Assembly (NCBI RefSeq): GCF_034676705.1 | Contig: NZ_JAUCBS010000013.1 | Location: 1,314,501-1,378,500 of the forward strand | DNA: 64,000 nt | Reading direction: 5' to 3' | DNA from: Gemmobacter sp. | GTDB taxonomy: Bacteria; Pseudomonadota; Alphaproteobacteria; Rhodobacterales; Rhodobacteraceae | In this document: positions 24,883 to 32,761 of the stretch, piece after piece | Position numbering within the stretch: position 1 is the stretch's first letter | Layout of the letters: each line of letters starts with the position of its first letter | Program-made: the position numbers and the translations under genes | Notes under the pieces: model-generated | What the model was told of the DNA's origin: nothing | Databases searched by the model: none | What the model saw: only the letters and a program-made list of their open reading frames with translations

Positions 24883-25917
24883 ATGTCCGCGATCACCACC
24901 ATTCCCCAGCTTGTCGCCGCCGGTCTGGCCGATGCCGCCGATGCCCCCGCGCTGGAACAGGTGGCGCGCGATTTCCGCGTGCTGGTCTCGCCCGCCATGC
25001 AGGGCGCGATGGCGGCAACCGGCGTCGCCCGCCAGTTCCTGCCCGACGCGCGCGAACTGATCCAGCGCCCCGAGGATATGCGCGATCCGATCGGCGACCG
25101 CGCGCATGAACCCGTGCCGGGCCTGACCCACCGCTACCCCGACCGCGCCATCCTGCACCTGACCCAGACCTGCGCGGTCTATTGCCGCTTCTGCTTTCGC
25201 CGGGAAACGGTGGGCGATGCGGGAACGTTGCCCGACGCGGCGCTGGAGGCGGTGTTCGCCCACCTGTCCGCCACCCCCGCGATCCGCGAGGTGATCCTGA
25301 CCGGCGGCGACCCCATGGTGCTGTCGCCCCGCCGGCTGGGCACGGTGATCGCGCGACTGGCGGCGCTGGGCACGCTGGATGCCATCCGCATCCATAGCCG
25401 GGTGCCGGTGGTGGCCCCGGAACGGATCACCCCCGCCATGGTGGCGGCGTTGCAGGTGGATATTCCGGTCTGGCTGGTGATCCACACCAACCATGCCGAC
25501 GAACTGACGGCCGAGGCTCGCGGCGCGCTGGCGCGGCTGGCCGATGCCGGGCTGCCGCTGCTGTCGCAGACCGTGCTGCTGAAAGGCGTCAACGATGCAC
25601 CCCAGACGCTGGAAACGCTGTTCCGCGCGCTGTATCGCCTGCGGGTGAAACCCTATTACCTGCACCACTGCGACCTTGCCCGCGGCGCCGGCCATTTCCG
25701 CACCACGATTGCCGAAGGTCAGGCCATCATGGCGGCGCTGCGCGGCCGGCTGTCGGGGGCGGCGCTGCCCACCTATGTGCTGGACATCCCCGGCGGCCAC
25801 GGCAAGGTGCCCATCGGCCCCGGCTATCTGCACCATGATGACGAGGCCTGGGTGGTCACCGACCCGCAGGGCCGGCACCACCGCTACCACGACCCCGGTT
25901 TTTCCAATCCCGCCTGA
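24883..25917 (+). CDS. KamA-family radical SAM protein (EpmB-like lysine 2,3-aminomutase)
   Basis: 344 residues. The radical SAM cluster is CAVYCRFCFRRE, followed by EVILTGGDPMVLSPRRL and the PLP-lysine region KPYYLHHCDLARGAGHFRT. The length fits EpmB, which converts alpha- to beta-lysine for modification of elongation factor P, rather than the longer catabolic KamA of clostridia. Neither epmA nor efp is in the window, so the assignment stays at family level. It is followed 74 bases later by the inositol monophosphatase gene. Confidence 0.82.
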   Translation: MSAITTIPQLVAAGLADAADAPALEQVARDFRVLVSPAMQGAMAATGVARQFLPDARELIQRPEDMRDPIGDRAHEPVPGLTHRYPDRAILHLTQTCAVYCRFCFRRETVGDAGTLPDAALEAVFAHLSATPAIREVILTGGDPMVLSPRRLGTVIARLAALGTLDAIRIHSRVPVVAPERITPAMVAALQVDIPVWLVIHTNHADELTAEARGALARLADAGLPLLSQTVLLKGVNDAPQTLETLFRALYRLRVKPYYLHHCDLARGAGHFRTTIAEGQAIMAALRGRLSGAALPTYVLDIPGGHGKVPIGPGYLHHDDEAWVVTDPQGRHHRYHDPGFSNPA

Positions 25918-25991
25918 CCGCGAGCGGCCCCTTTTCTTCGGCCGCCCTTCGCCCTATAGGCTTCGCTTCGGACCGCCACAGGAGACGCCCC

Positions 25992-26786
25992 ATGCAAGGC
26001 AGCGCGAACCTCAACCTGATGATCAAGGCTGCGCGCAAGGCAGGACGCTCGCTGGTCAAGGACTTCCGCGAGGTCGAGAACCTGCAGGTCTCGTCCAAGG
26101 GCCCGGGCGATTTCGTGTCCAAGGCCGACCGCGAGGCGGAGCGCATCATCAAGGAAGAGCTGATGGGCGCGCGGCCCACCTATGGCTGGCTGGGCGAGGA
26201 AACCGGCGAACAGGACGGCGCCGACCCGACGCGGCGCTGGATCGTCGATCCGCTGGACGGCACGACGAACTTTCTGCACGGCCTGCCGCACTGGGCGGTG
26301 TCCATCGCGCTGGAACACAAGGGCGAAATCGTGTCGGCAGTGGTGTTCGACCCGGCCAAGGACGAAATGTTCGTGGCCGAAAAGGGCGCCGGTGCCTGGC
26401 TGAACGATACCCGCCGCCTGCGCGTGTCCGGGCGCCGGGTGATGATCGAATCGATCTTCGCCACCGGCGTGCCTTTTGGCGGCCGCGGCACGCTGCCGGC
26501 TACGCTGAAGGATCTGGCCCGCCTGATGCCGGTCTGCGCCGGCGTGCGTCGCTTTGGCTCGGCCGCGCTCGACCTCGCCTATGTGGCGGCCGGGCGCTAC
26601 GAGGGCTACTGGGAACGCGGCATCCACGCCTGGGACATCGCGGCCGGCATGCTGCTGGTCAAGGAAGCCGGCGGCTTTGTCGGCCCGGTGCGTGAGGATG
26701 ACAACCCGCTGGAAAAAGGCGCGGTGATCGCCGGCAATGGCGAGCTGTTCGAACCCTTCGCCAGGATCATCCGCACCCGCGACTGA
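25992..26786 (+). CDS. suhB: Inositol monophosphatase family protein (SuhB-like)
   Basis: A 264-residue Mg-dependent phosphatase. The three metal-binding motifs are clear: GEETGE, WIVDPLDGTTNFLHG, and the C-terminal HAWDIAAGMLLVKEAGG. GDFVSKADREAE near residue 35 is also conserved. It would hydrolyse inositol-1-phosphate or related sugar phosphates; SuhB homologues additionally act in rRNA antitermination in enterobacteria. RBS GGAGACG precedes the ATG. Confidence 0.88.
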   Translation: MQGSANLNLMIKAARKAGRSLVKDFREVENLQVSSKGPGDFVSKADREAERIIKEELMGARPTYGWLGEETGEQDGADPTRRWIVDPLDGTTNFLHGLPHWAVSIALEHKGEIVSAVVFDPAKDEMFVAEKGAGAWLNDTRRLRVSGRRVMIESIFATGVPFGGRGTLPATLKDLARLMPVCAGVRRFGSAALDLAYVAAGRYEGYWERGIHAWDIAAGMLLVKEAGGFVGPVREDDNPLEKGAVIAGNGELFEPFARIIRTRD

Positions 26787-27097
26787 CCGGGTCAGCCAGA
26801 CGCGCGCCCTGTCCGGGCGCCCCTTTCGCTTTGATCCAAATATCCTCGGGGGTGAATGCGGCCCTGGCCGCAGAGGGGGCAGAAGGCCCCCTTCTTCTTT
26901 TGGACCGACGGCTGCGCCAGTCCTTGGCGCGAAAGAAAGGGGGCCTTCTGCCCCCTCTTGGCCGTGCCGGCCAATTCACCCCCGAGGATATTTGGGTCAA
27001 AGCGAAACAGCCAGGGGGGGCCGTGCGCCGAAAATACCGGGTGGACCTTTCCATCGGGTCAGGGCAACTCTTGGTGCCAGCCAGCCGGAATCCTGCC
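26787..27097. other. Gene-free region filled by a large inverted repeat
   Basis: 311 bases without a gene between the inositol monophosphatase and the MFS gene. Almost all of it is the two-armed repeat at 26824-27007. The last 90 bases hold the promoter and ribosome site of the MFS gene; no clear -35/-10 could be picked out. Confidence 0.6.
26824..27007. repeat. Inverted pair of the interspersed repeat (75-base arms)
   Basis: The left arm (26824-26898) and the right arm (26932-27007) are near-perfect reverse complements, each containing the core CCCCCGAGGATATTTGG and AAAGCGAAA plus a GGGGGC..GCCCCC hairpin. The arms are separated by about 33 bases. The left arm follows the monophosphatase gene as other copies follow their genes; the right arm is an inverted second copy. 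Confidence 0.8.
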
Positions 27098-28321
27098 ATG
27101 CGCATGCTCGTGTCGTTCGCCGCCCTGTTCGTCTCGGTCGTGCTGTTGCAGCTGGGACTGGGGGGCGTGGCGCCGCTGGATGCGATTTCGGGGGTGCAGC
27201 TGGGGTTTTCCACGGCCGAGATCGGCATCATCGGGTCGGCGCATTTCCTGGGGTTCTTCATCGGTTGCTGGTGGGCGCCGCGCCTGATGGGCGAGGTCGG
27301 GCATTCGCGCGCCTTTGCCGCCTTTACCGCTGCCGGCACCATCGGGATCCTGGCGCATATGATGGTGGTCGATCCCTGGGCCTGGTCGATCTTTCGCATG
27401 GCGGCGGGGCTGGCGGTGGCCGGCTGCTACACGATCATCGAGGCCTGGTTGCAGGGCAAGGTCACCAACGCCAACCGGGGCCGGGCGATGGGGGTTTACC
27501 GCATTGTCGACATCATCGGCAGCCTGGGGGCGCAGCTGGTGGTCGCCATTCTGGAGCCGGCCAGCTACCTGTCCTACAACCTTTTGGCATTGGTCTGCTG
27601 TGCCGCGCTGTTCCCGCTGGTGCTGTCCAAGGCCGAGGCGCCGGAAACCGGCGATGCGCCGCGCCTGCGGCCGCGGCTGGCCTGGGACCGCTCGCCGCTG
27701 GCGGCCGCCGGGGTGGTGGTTTCGGGTGTCACGGGGGCGGCGTTCCGCATGGTGGGGCCGCTTTACGGCGTGGCCGTGGGGCTCGATGCCGAGACCATCG
27801 CGCTGTTTCTGGCCGCCTATGTGGTGGGGGGCGCGGTGGCGCAGTTTCCGGTCGGCTGGCTGGCCGATACGTTCGACCGCCGGACGGTGCTGATCTGGTT
27901 GTCGGTCGCCTCGGTCGCGGCCTGTGCGGCGACGGTGGCGGCATCCGATGCCGGGATCGTGCCGGTGTTCCTGGCGGCGGCATTCTTTGGCTTTACCACC
28001 ATGCCGATCTATTCGATCTCGGCCGCCCATGCGCATGACTTTGCCCAGCCGCTGGAACGGGTGGAGCTTTCGGCGGCGCTGATGTTCCTTTATGCCGTGG
28101 GGGCAATTGCCAGCCCGGTCATCGCCTCGGTGCTGATCGGGTGGTTCGGGCCGGCGGGCATGTTCGCCTTTATCGCCGTATCGCATGTGGTGCTGGTGGT
28201 GTTCGGCATTTTCCGCATGCGCGCGCGGCCGACGCCCGATACGCGCACGCGCTATACCTATATCCCGCGCACTTCGTTTCTGGTGGGGCGGCTGCTGGGG
28301 CGCGGCAAGGACGAGGGATAG
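27098..28321 (+). CDS. MFS transporter, YcaD-like
   Basis: 407 residues and about 12 helices. The start MRMLVSFAALFVSVVLLQLGLGG and the segments GVQLGFSTAEIGIIGSAHFLGFFIGCWWAPRLMGEVGHSRAF and EAWLQGKVTNANRGRAMGVYRIVDIIGSLGAQLV (spread over residues 30-150) fit the YcaD/CynX-like exporters. The substrate is unknown. The start at 27098 avoids the upstream repeat. It ends 4 bases before the stop of the convergent ABC ATPase gene. Confidence 0.85.
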   Translation: MRMLVSFAALFVSVVLLQLGLGGVAPLDAISGVQLGFSTAEIGIIGSAHFLGFFIGCWWAPRLMGEVGHSRAFAAFTAAGTIGILAHMMVVDPWAWSIFRMAAGLAVAGCYTIIEAWLQGKVTNANRGRAMGVYRIVDIIGSLGAQLVVAILEPASYLSYNLLALVCCAALFPLVLSKAEAPETGDAPRLRPRLAWDRSPLAAAGVVVSGVTGAAFRMVGPLYGVAVGLDAETIALFLAAYVVGGAVAQFPVGWLADTFDRRTVLIWLSVASVAACAATVAASDAGIVPVFLAAAFFGFTTMPIYSISAAHAHDFAQPLERVELSAALMFLYAVGAIASPVIASVLIGWFGPAGMFAFIAVSHVVLVVFGIFRMRARPTPDTRTRYTYIPRTSFLVGRLLGRGKDEG

Positions 28322-28324
28322 CGC

Positions 28325-29071
28325 CTATCGCACCGTGGCGATCGGCCCTTCGGCGCGGCCGTGGATGAACTGGTCGACGTAAGGATCCCCGCTGGCATCC
28401 AGCGCGCTCACCGGCCCGTGCCAGCGCACCACCCCGCCATGCAGCATCGCCACGCTGTCGGCAATCGCCCGGACCGAGGTCATGTCATGCGTGATGGTGA
28501 TGGCGGTGGCGCCCATTTCGGTGACCAGATCGCGGATCAGTTCGTTGATCACGCCCGACATGATGGGATCGAGGCCGGTCGTCGGTTCGTCGAAAAAGAT
28601 GATCTCGGGGTCGGCGGCGATGGCGCGGGCCAGGCTGACGCGTTTCTGCATGCCGCCCGACAGTTCGGCCGGGAACATGTCGGCCACCCGTTCGCCCAGG
28701 CCCACGCGGGCCAGCTTGCCGATGGCGATGTCGCGCGCCTCGGCCTTGGGGCGCTTTTGCGGGCCGCGCAGCAGGCGGAAGGCGACGTTTTCCCACACGC
28801 GCAGCGAATCGAACAGGGCGCCGCCCTGGAACAGCATGCCGAAGCGGGCCAGAAAGGCATCGCGGTCGCCCAGCGTCACGTCGCGGCCATCCACCTCGAT
28901 CAGCCCGCGGTCGGGGCGCACCAGCCCCAGCACGCATTTCAGCAGCACCGACTTGCCGGTGCCCGAGCCGCCGATCACCACCAGGCTTTGCCCGCGCGGC
29001 ACCTCCAGCGTGACGCCTTGCAGCACGCGGTTGGCCCCGAAGGCCTTGTGAACATCTTCCAGCCGGATCAT
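28325..29071 (-). CDS. mlaF: ABC transporter ATPase, MlaF-like
   Basis: A 248-residue ATPase with Walker A GGSGTGKS, signature LSGGMQKRVSLARA, Walker B IIFFDEPTTGLDPIM and switch His in ITHDM. The VIGGSGTGKSVLLKCVLGL and GMQKRV details place it with MlaF/Ttg2A, the ATPase of the system that moves phospholipids between outer and inner membrane. Its start overlaps the permease stop (ATGA). No mlaD-type binding protein follows; downstream on the opposite strand is the MFS gene. Confidence 0.88.
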   Translation of the reverse strand: MIRLEDVHKAFGANRVLQGVTLEVPRGQSLVVIGGSGTGKSVLLKCVLGLVRPDRGLIEVDGRDVTLGDRDAFLARFGMLFQGGALFDSLRVWENVAFRLLRGPQKRPKAEARDIAIGKLARVGLGERVADMFPAELSGGMQKRVSLARAIAADPEIIFFDEPTTGLDPIMSGVINELIRDLVTEMGATAITITHDMTSVRAIADSVAMLHGGVVRWHGPVSALDASGDPYVDQFIHGRAEGPIATVR

Positions 29072-29862
29072 GCCGAAAAGAACACCTCGGTCAGGATATA
29101 GTTCGCGGCCAGGATCAGGACCGAGGCGGCGACCACGGCGGCCTTGGTGGCCCGGCCCACACCCTGGGCGCCGCGGCCCGAGTTCATGCCGTGATAACAC
29201 CCCATCAGCGCCACGATGGCGCCAAAGGCCGCGCCCTTGACCATGCCCGAGGCGACGTCCCAGGTTTCCAGATATTGCCAGGTGTTGTGCAGATAGGTGC
29301 CCGAATTGAAATCCAGCCGGTTCACCCCCACCAGCCAGCCGCCCATGATGCCGATCGCATCGCCCACGCCCACCAGCAGCGGCACCGCCAGCGTGGCAGC
29401 GACGACGCGGGGAACGGCCAGGTATTTCAACGGGTTGGTCGACAGGGTGACCAGCGCGTCGATCTGTTCGGTGACCTTCATCGTGCCCAGTTCGGCGGCG
29501 ATGGAACTGGCGACGCGCGCGGCGACCATCAGCCCGCCCAGCACCGGCCCCAGTTCGCGCACCATGCCGATGGCGACGATCGAGGGCACGGCGAATTCCG
29601 CCTGGAACCGCGCGCCGCCAGAATAGATTTGCAGCGCCAGCGCGCCCCCGGTGAACAGCGCGGTCATGCCCACCACCGGCAGCGACAGCCAGCCGATGCT
29701 GACCAGCTGTGCCAGCAGTTCGCGCCCGTAGAACGGCGGGCGCAGGATATGCGAGGCGACGGATCCGGTGAACATGGCCACGCGGCCCAGTTCTGCCAGC
29801 GTCGCCAGCACCGCCCGGCCCAGCCGTGCCAGCCCGGCCAGCGGCAGGGCCGCAGCACTCAT
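29068..29862 (-). CDS. mlaE: MlaE-type ABC permease
   Basis: A 264-residue membrane protein with the MlaE features FYGRELLAQLVSIGWLSLPVVGMTALFTGGALALQIYSGGARF and MVRELGPVLGGLMVAARVASSIAAELGTMKVTEQIDAL (about residues 45-160). It pairs with the ATPase encoded just downstream to form the inner-membrane core of a phospholipid transport system. It overlaps alr by 4 bases at its start and mlaF by 4 bases at its end. Confidence 0.9.
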   Translation of the reverse strand: MSAAALPLAGLARLGRAVLATLAELGRVAMFTGSVASHILRPPFYGRELLAQLVSIGWLSLPVVGMTALFTGGALALQIYSGGARFQAEFAVPSIVAIGMVRELGPVLGGLMVAARVASSIAAELGTMKVTEQIDALVTLSTNPLKYLAVPRVVAATLAVPLLVGVGDAIGIMGGWLVGVNRLDFNSGTYLHNTWQYLETWDVASGMVKGAAFGAIVALMGCYHGMNSGRGAQGVGRATKAAVVAASVLILAANYILTEVFFSA

Positions 29863-30911
29863 GCGCTGGTCCCCGAGACGTAGCGCCGCGCATAGCGGGC
29901 GCCCAGCGAGGTCAGGATCTCGTATCCGATGGTGCCGGCAATGGCGGCCAGATCATCGACGCCCTGCTGCGGGCCCAGAATGTCCAGCGCGTCGGGCACC
30001 TCGGCCAGGTGGCTGATGTCGGCGGCGATCATGTCCATGGACACGCGGCCCAGCACGGGGCAGGGGATGTCGCCGGCCCAGACCGTGGCCTTGCCCGACA
30101 GCGCGCGTGGCAGGCCATCGGCATAGCCGGCGGCCAGCGTGGCGACATGCGTCGGCGCGGTGGCCTGCCAGCCCATGGCGTAGCCGACGTATTCGCCCGC
30201 CTCGACCATGCGGGTCTGGATGATGGGCAGCGACAGGGTGACCACCTTTTGCGCCTGGGCAAAGGGGTCGCCGCCATAGAGGCCGATCCCCGGCCGGGTC
30301 AGGTCGAAATGGTAGTCCGGCCCCAGCAGGATCCCGCCCGTGGCCGACAGCGATCGCGCAATGCCCAGGCCATCGGTCAGCGCGCGAAAGGTGTCCAGCT
30401 GTTGCAGGTTCAGATCCGCATCGGGCATGTCGGAACAGGCCAGATGGCTCATCAGCAGCTGGGGCCTGGCCTCCAGCACGATGCCGGCGACGGCGGCCCA
30501 GTCGTCAGGCTCCATCCCCAGCCGGTTCATGCCGGTGTCCAGCTGGATGCCGAAGGGGCGGCCGGGCAGGGTTTCCAGGTGGCGGGTGATCTGGTCCAGC
30601 GAATTCAGCATGGGAACCAGATCCAGATCGCCGATCATGTCGGTATCGCCGGCCATATGGCCCGACAGCACGCTGATTTCCGGCCCCGGCCCCAGGATCT
30701 GGCGCAGTGCCGCGCCTTCCTCGGTCGCGGCGACGAAAAAGCGGCGGGCCCCGGCTTGGGCCAGCGCACGGGCGACCCGCGCGGCGCCAAGGCCATAGGC
30801 ATCGGCCTTGACCACGGCGGCGGTCTGGACCGAAGCGGCGGTTGCACGATCCATCGCGCGCCAGTTGGCGCAGATCGCGTCGAGGTCGATGGTCAGGGTT
30901 CCAGTAGCCAT
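29859..30911 (-). CDS. alr: Alanine racemase
   Basis: A 350-residue PLP enzyme that supplies D-alanine for peptidoglycan. The PLP lysine is Lys35 in AAVVKADAYGLGA, and the C-terminal domain contains VGYAMGWQA with the catalytic Tyr, followed by GYADGLPRALSG and CPVLGRVSMDMIAAD. It is the first gene of a three-gene run alr-mlaE-mlaF joined by 4-base overlaps. The linkage to phospholipid transport puts two envelope functions on one message. The N-terminus fits a start at 30911. Confidence 0.94.
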   Translation of the reverse strand: MATGTLTIDLDAICANWRAMDRATAASVQTAAVVKADAYGLGAARVARALAQAGARRFFVAATEEGAALRQILGPGPEISVLSGHMAGDTDMIGDLDLVPMLNSLDQITRHLETLPGRPFGIQLDTGMNRLGMEPDDWAAVAGIVLEARPQLLMSHLACSDMPDADLNLQQLDTFRALTDGLGIARSLSATGGILLGPDYHFDLTRPGIGLYGGDPFAQAQKVVTLSLPIIQTRMVEAGEYVGYAMGWQATAPTHVATLAAGYADGLPRALSGKATVWAGDIPCPVLGRVSMDMIAADISHLAEVPDALDILGPQQGVDDLAAIAGTIGYEILTSLGARYARRYVSGTSA

Positions 30912-31105
30912 GGCAGGGTTTTGACAGGCAGGCGCGCGGCGTCAAGCGGAAAGCGCGGGCGCGCGCGCCCGGCCCACGCGGGTGCCTGTGCGGGCGGGCG
31001 CCGCAGACCCCCGGCGCCCGCGCGATTCGCGGTTTGCACCGGCGGGAACCGCCTGGGGGACTGGTGTCGATTTTCCGGGCAACGTCGGACAATTCAGTCA
31101 GATGA

Positions 31106-31134
31106 ATGCAATTCACAGTTGTTTCGAATTGCAT
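31106..31134. promoter_or_regulatory. 9-bp dyad, candidate operator
   Basis: ATGCAATTC (31106-31114) and GAATTGCAT (31126-31134) are perfect inverted repeats 11 bases apart. The site lies 195 bases before alr and 272 bases before the LuxR-type gene. Its binding protein is unknown; the neighbouring LuxR-type regulator is the first candidate. Confidence 0.4.
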
Positions 31135-31258
31135 GAATTCCCGTTTTCCACGGCGATTCGTCCACTCCTGCGGGGAATTTATGGAAGGAATCCCGATTTT
31201 CTGCTAATCAAGAAATCGGGTGGGGTCGTGAATTTGCGAGTGTTTGGTTTTTATGACA

Positions 31259-31299
31259 CGCCGGTCAGCGGCAGGCAGGTTTCCCGGCGCTGACCGGCG
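31259..31299 (+). terminator. 12-bp hairpin upstream of the LuxR-type gene
   Basis: CGCCGGTCAGCG (31259-31270) pairs perfectly with CGCTGACCGGCG (31288-31299) across a 17-base loop. There is no T run, so it may be a leader structure or a weak terminator. Confidence 0.4.
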
Positions 31300-31307
31300 C
31301 AGCATAG

Positions 31308-31321
31308 GCTGCAATTGCAGC
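31308..31321. promoter_or_regulatory. 14-bp perfect palindrome, candidate operator
   Basis: GCTGCAATTGCAGC is a perfect palindrome 85 bases before the LuxR-type start codon, a normal operator position for that gene. Confidence 0.4.
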
Positions 31322-31405
31322 ATTGTTGATTGGTACGATCATTTCCCCACCCGACCCGATGTTGGGTCTGATTTGTTTTTATCGAGTGATTGTGGCGGGG
31401 GAAGC

Positions 31406-32476
31406 ATGGATTGCAAGAACAATGTCGGGCAGGACTCTGCCTCGTTTGACGAGTTCATGACGATGCTGTGCAAGACGGCCAAGGTGCCGTGTATTGTCTG
31501 CGGCCATTTCGATTCCGAGCTGAAGGCGTTGCGCAATATCCGCGCGGCGCGAATTGCCGAATTCGGATCGGTATCCACGGCAGAGTTGGTCAATCTGGCC
31601 ACGGCCCGGCTGTCGGTATTTGCGGCTTTGCGCAGCAAGCCCGTTCTGCCGGCCGGGCTGTCGCCGGATCAGTCCGATGCGGGGCGATTTCCGGTTTGGA
31701 CCCGGCAGGGCGGCTGCATCCTGGGCGTCGGCAAGCCGGTGTCGCGGCTGTACCCGATCATTGCATGCCTGCGTCCCGAGGACGACCGGCTGCGCCCCGA
31801 TCTGCATGAACTTCTGGGGATCGGGCTTGCCCATGTCGCGCAGGCCCTGGCACAACAGGTCTATGCCCGGCCGGTGTGGCCCGAAGGCCTGGCGGAAACC
31901 ACGCTGCGGATGCTGGCGATCGGCTATTTTGTCGTGAATGCGCAAGCCGAAGTGGTCCATGACGGCCGGGGCGACGAGTGCGGGCCGGATCAGCCCTGGC
32001 TGGTCGCGAACGGGCGCCTGTCGCTGCGGGTCGAGGCAGAGCGGGCCGCGCTGCATGCCGCCATCGCCGATGCGACATCCGAGGGGCTGGCTGCGTCGAT
32101 CATCTCGGTTTCCCATGGCGACGGGCCATCGCGCATGGCGGCGGTGGCACCGCTGGGGCGGGGCGACCGCGGGCTGGCGCTGGTGCTGTTTGAATCGCGC
32201 CGCACCAATCACAGCGCCCTGCGCGACCATTTCTTCCGTGCCTATGCGCTGACGCGGGCCGAAAGCCTGACCGCGCAAGAGGTGCTGAACGGCCGATCCC
32301 CGAACGAGATGGCAGAGGTCATGGGCCTGTCGGTGGCAACCGTGCGCAGCTATCTGAAACAGGTGCTGGCGAAAACCGGGACGCATCGGCAAAGCGAATT
32401 GATTTCGCTGTATTATTCCTCGATCCTGCCTGTCGGCGCGACCATTGCGCGGGCCGAGGCCCGGCGGCCGGCCTGA
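31406..32476 (+). CDS. LuxR-type HTH regulator near the RTX/type I secretion genes
   Basis: 356 residues. The last 70 carry a LuxR/GerE helix-turn-helix: AESLTAQEVLNGRSPNEMAEVMGLSVATVRSYLKQVLAKTGTHRQSELISL (about residues 290-340). The first 280 residues match no domain I recognise and contain several Cys (CKTAKVPCIVCGHF near residue 20). The ATG at 31406 follows GGGGGAAG; upstream extension is unlikely. It converges on the RTX gene, so it is placed to control the secretion locus or itself, but this is by position only. Confidence 0.8.
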   Translation: MDCKNNVGQDSASFDEFMTMLCKTAKVPCIVCGHFDSELKALRNIRAARIAEFGSVSTAELVNLATARLSVFAALRSKPVLPAGLSPDQSDAGRFPVWTRQGGCILGVGKPVSRLYPIIACLRPEDDRLRPDLHELLGIGLAHVAQALAQQVYARPVWPEGLAETTLRMLAIGYFVVNAQAEVVHDGRGDECGPDQPWLVANGRLSLRVEAERAALHAAIADATSEGLAASIISVSHGDGPSRMAAVAPLGRGDRGLALVLFESRRTNHSALRDHFFRAYALTRAESLTAQEVLNGRSPNEMAEVMGLSVATVRSYLKQVLAKTGTHRQSELISLYYSSILPVGATIARAEARRPA

Positions 32477-32704
32477 CCCCCCCCCGCAGATCCGATCCGT
32501 GCAGGGCGGCGAAACAATCGCCGCCCGTTGTGCGCATGGGGCCGAATAGTTCGGTCCCATGCGCTGTGGTATGGTCCGCTCAGGACAGTTTGGAAGGCGT
32601 GGCCTGCCACACCAACCAAAGCGAAGCACCGCCCTTTTGCAAGGACGGTGCCCCGGAGAAAGGACCGAGGATGGGGTCTTGTCCGTGGCCCAGTCTTCTC
32701 CGGA

Positions 32705-32728
32705 AGAGCGCCCCGAAAGGGGCGCTCT
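32705..32728. terminator. Hairpin with GAAA tetraloop between convergent genes
   Basis: AGAGCGCCCC and GGGGCGCTCT form a perfect 10-bp stem closed by a GAAA loop. It lies 34 bases past the RTX stop (minus strand) and 229 bases past the LuxR-type stop. No T run follows on either side. Confidence 0.55.
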
Positions 32729-32761
32729 GTTCGCATCGGAGAATGGGCTTGACCCGCAGGA

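Larger units (their letters stand above)
30912..31405. other. Gene-free region between alr and the LuxR-type gene
   Basis: 494 bases without a supported gene, AT-richer than its surroundings in the middle. It holds the promoters of alr (minus) and the LuxR-type gene (plus) and three dyads: ATGCAATTC / GAATTGCAT, the CGCCGGTCAGCG hairpin and the palindrome GCTGCAATTGCAGC, each described separately. A short open frame that could extend the LuxR protein upstream crosses the hairpin and is not supported. Confidence 0.55.

Noticed and set aside
24883..25917. Catabolic lysine 2,3-aminomutase
   Set aside because: Shorter than clostridial KamA and not near lysine-fermentation genes; kept at family level with EpmB as the better guess.
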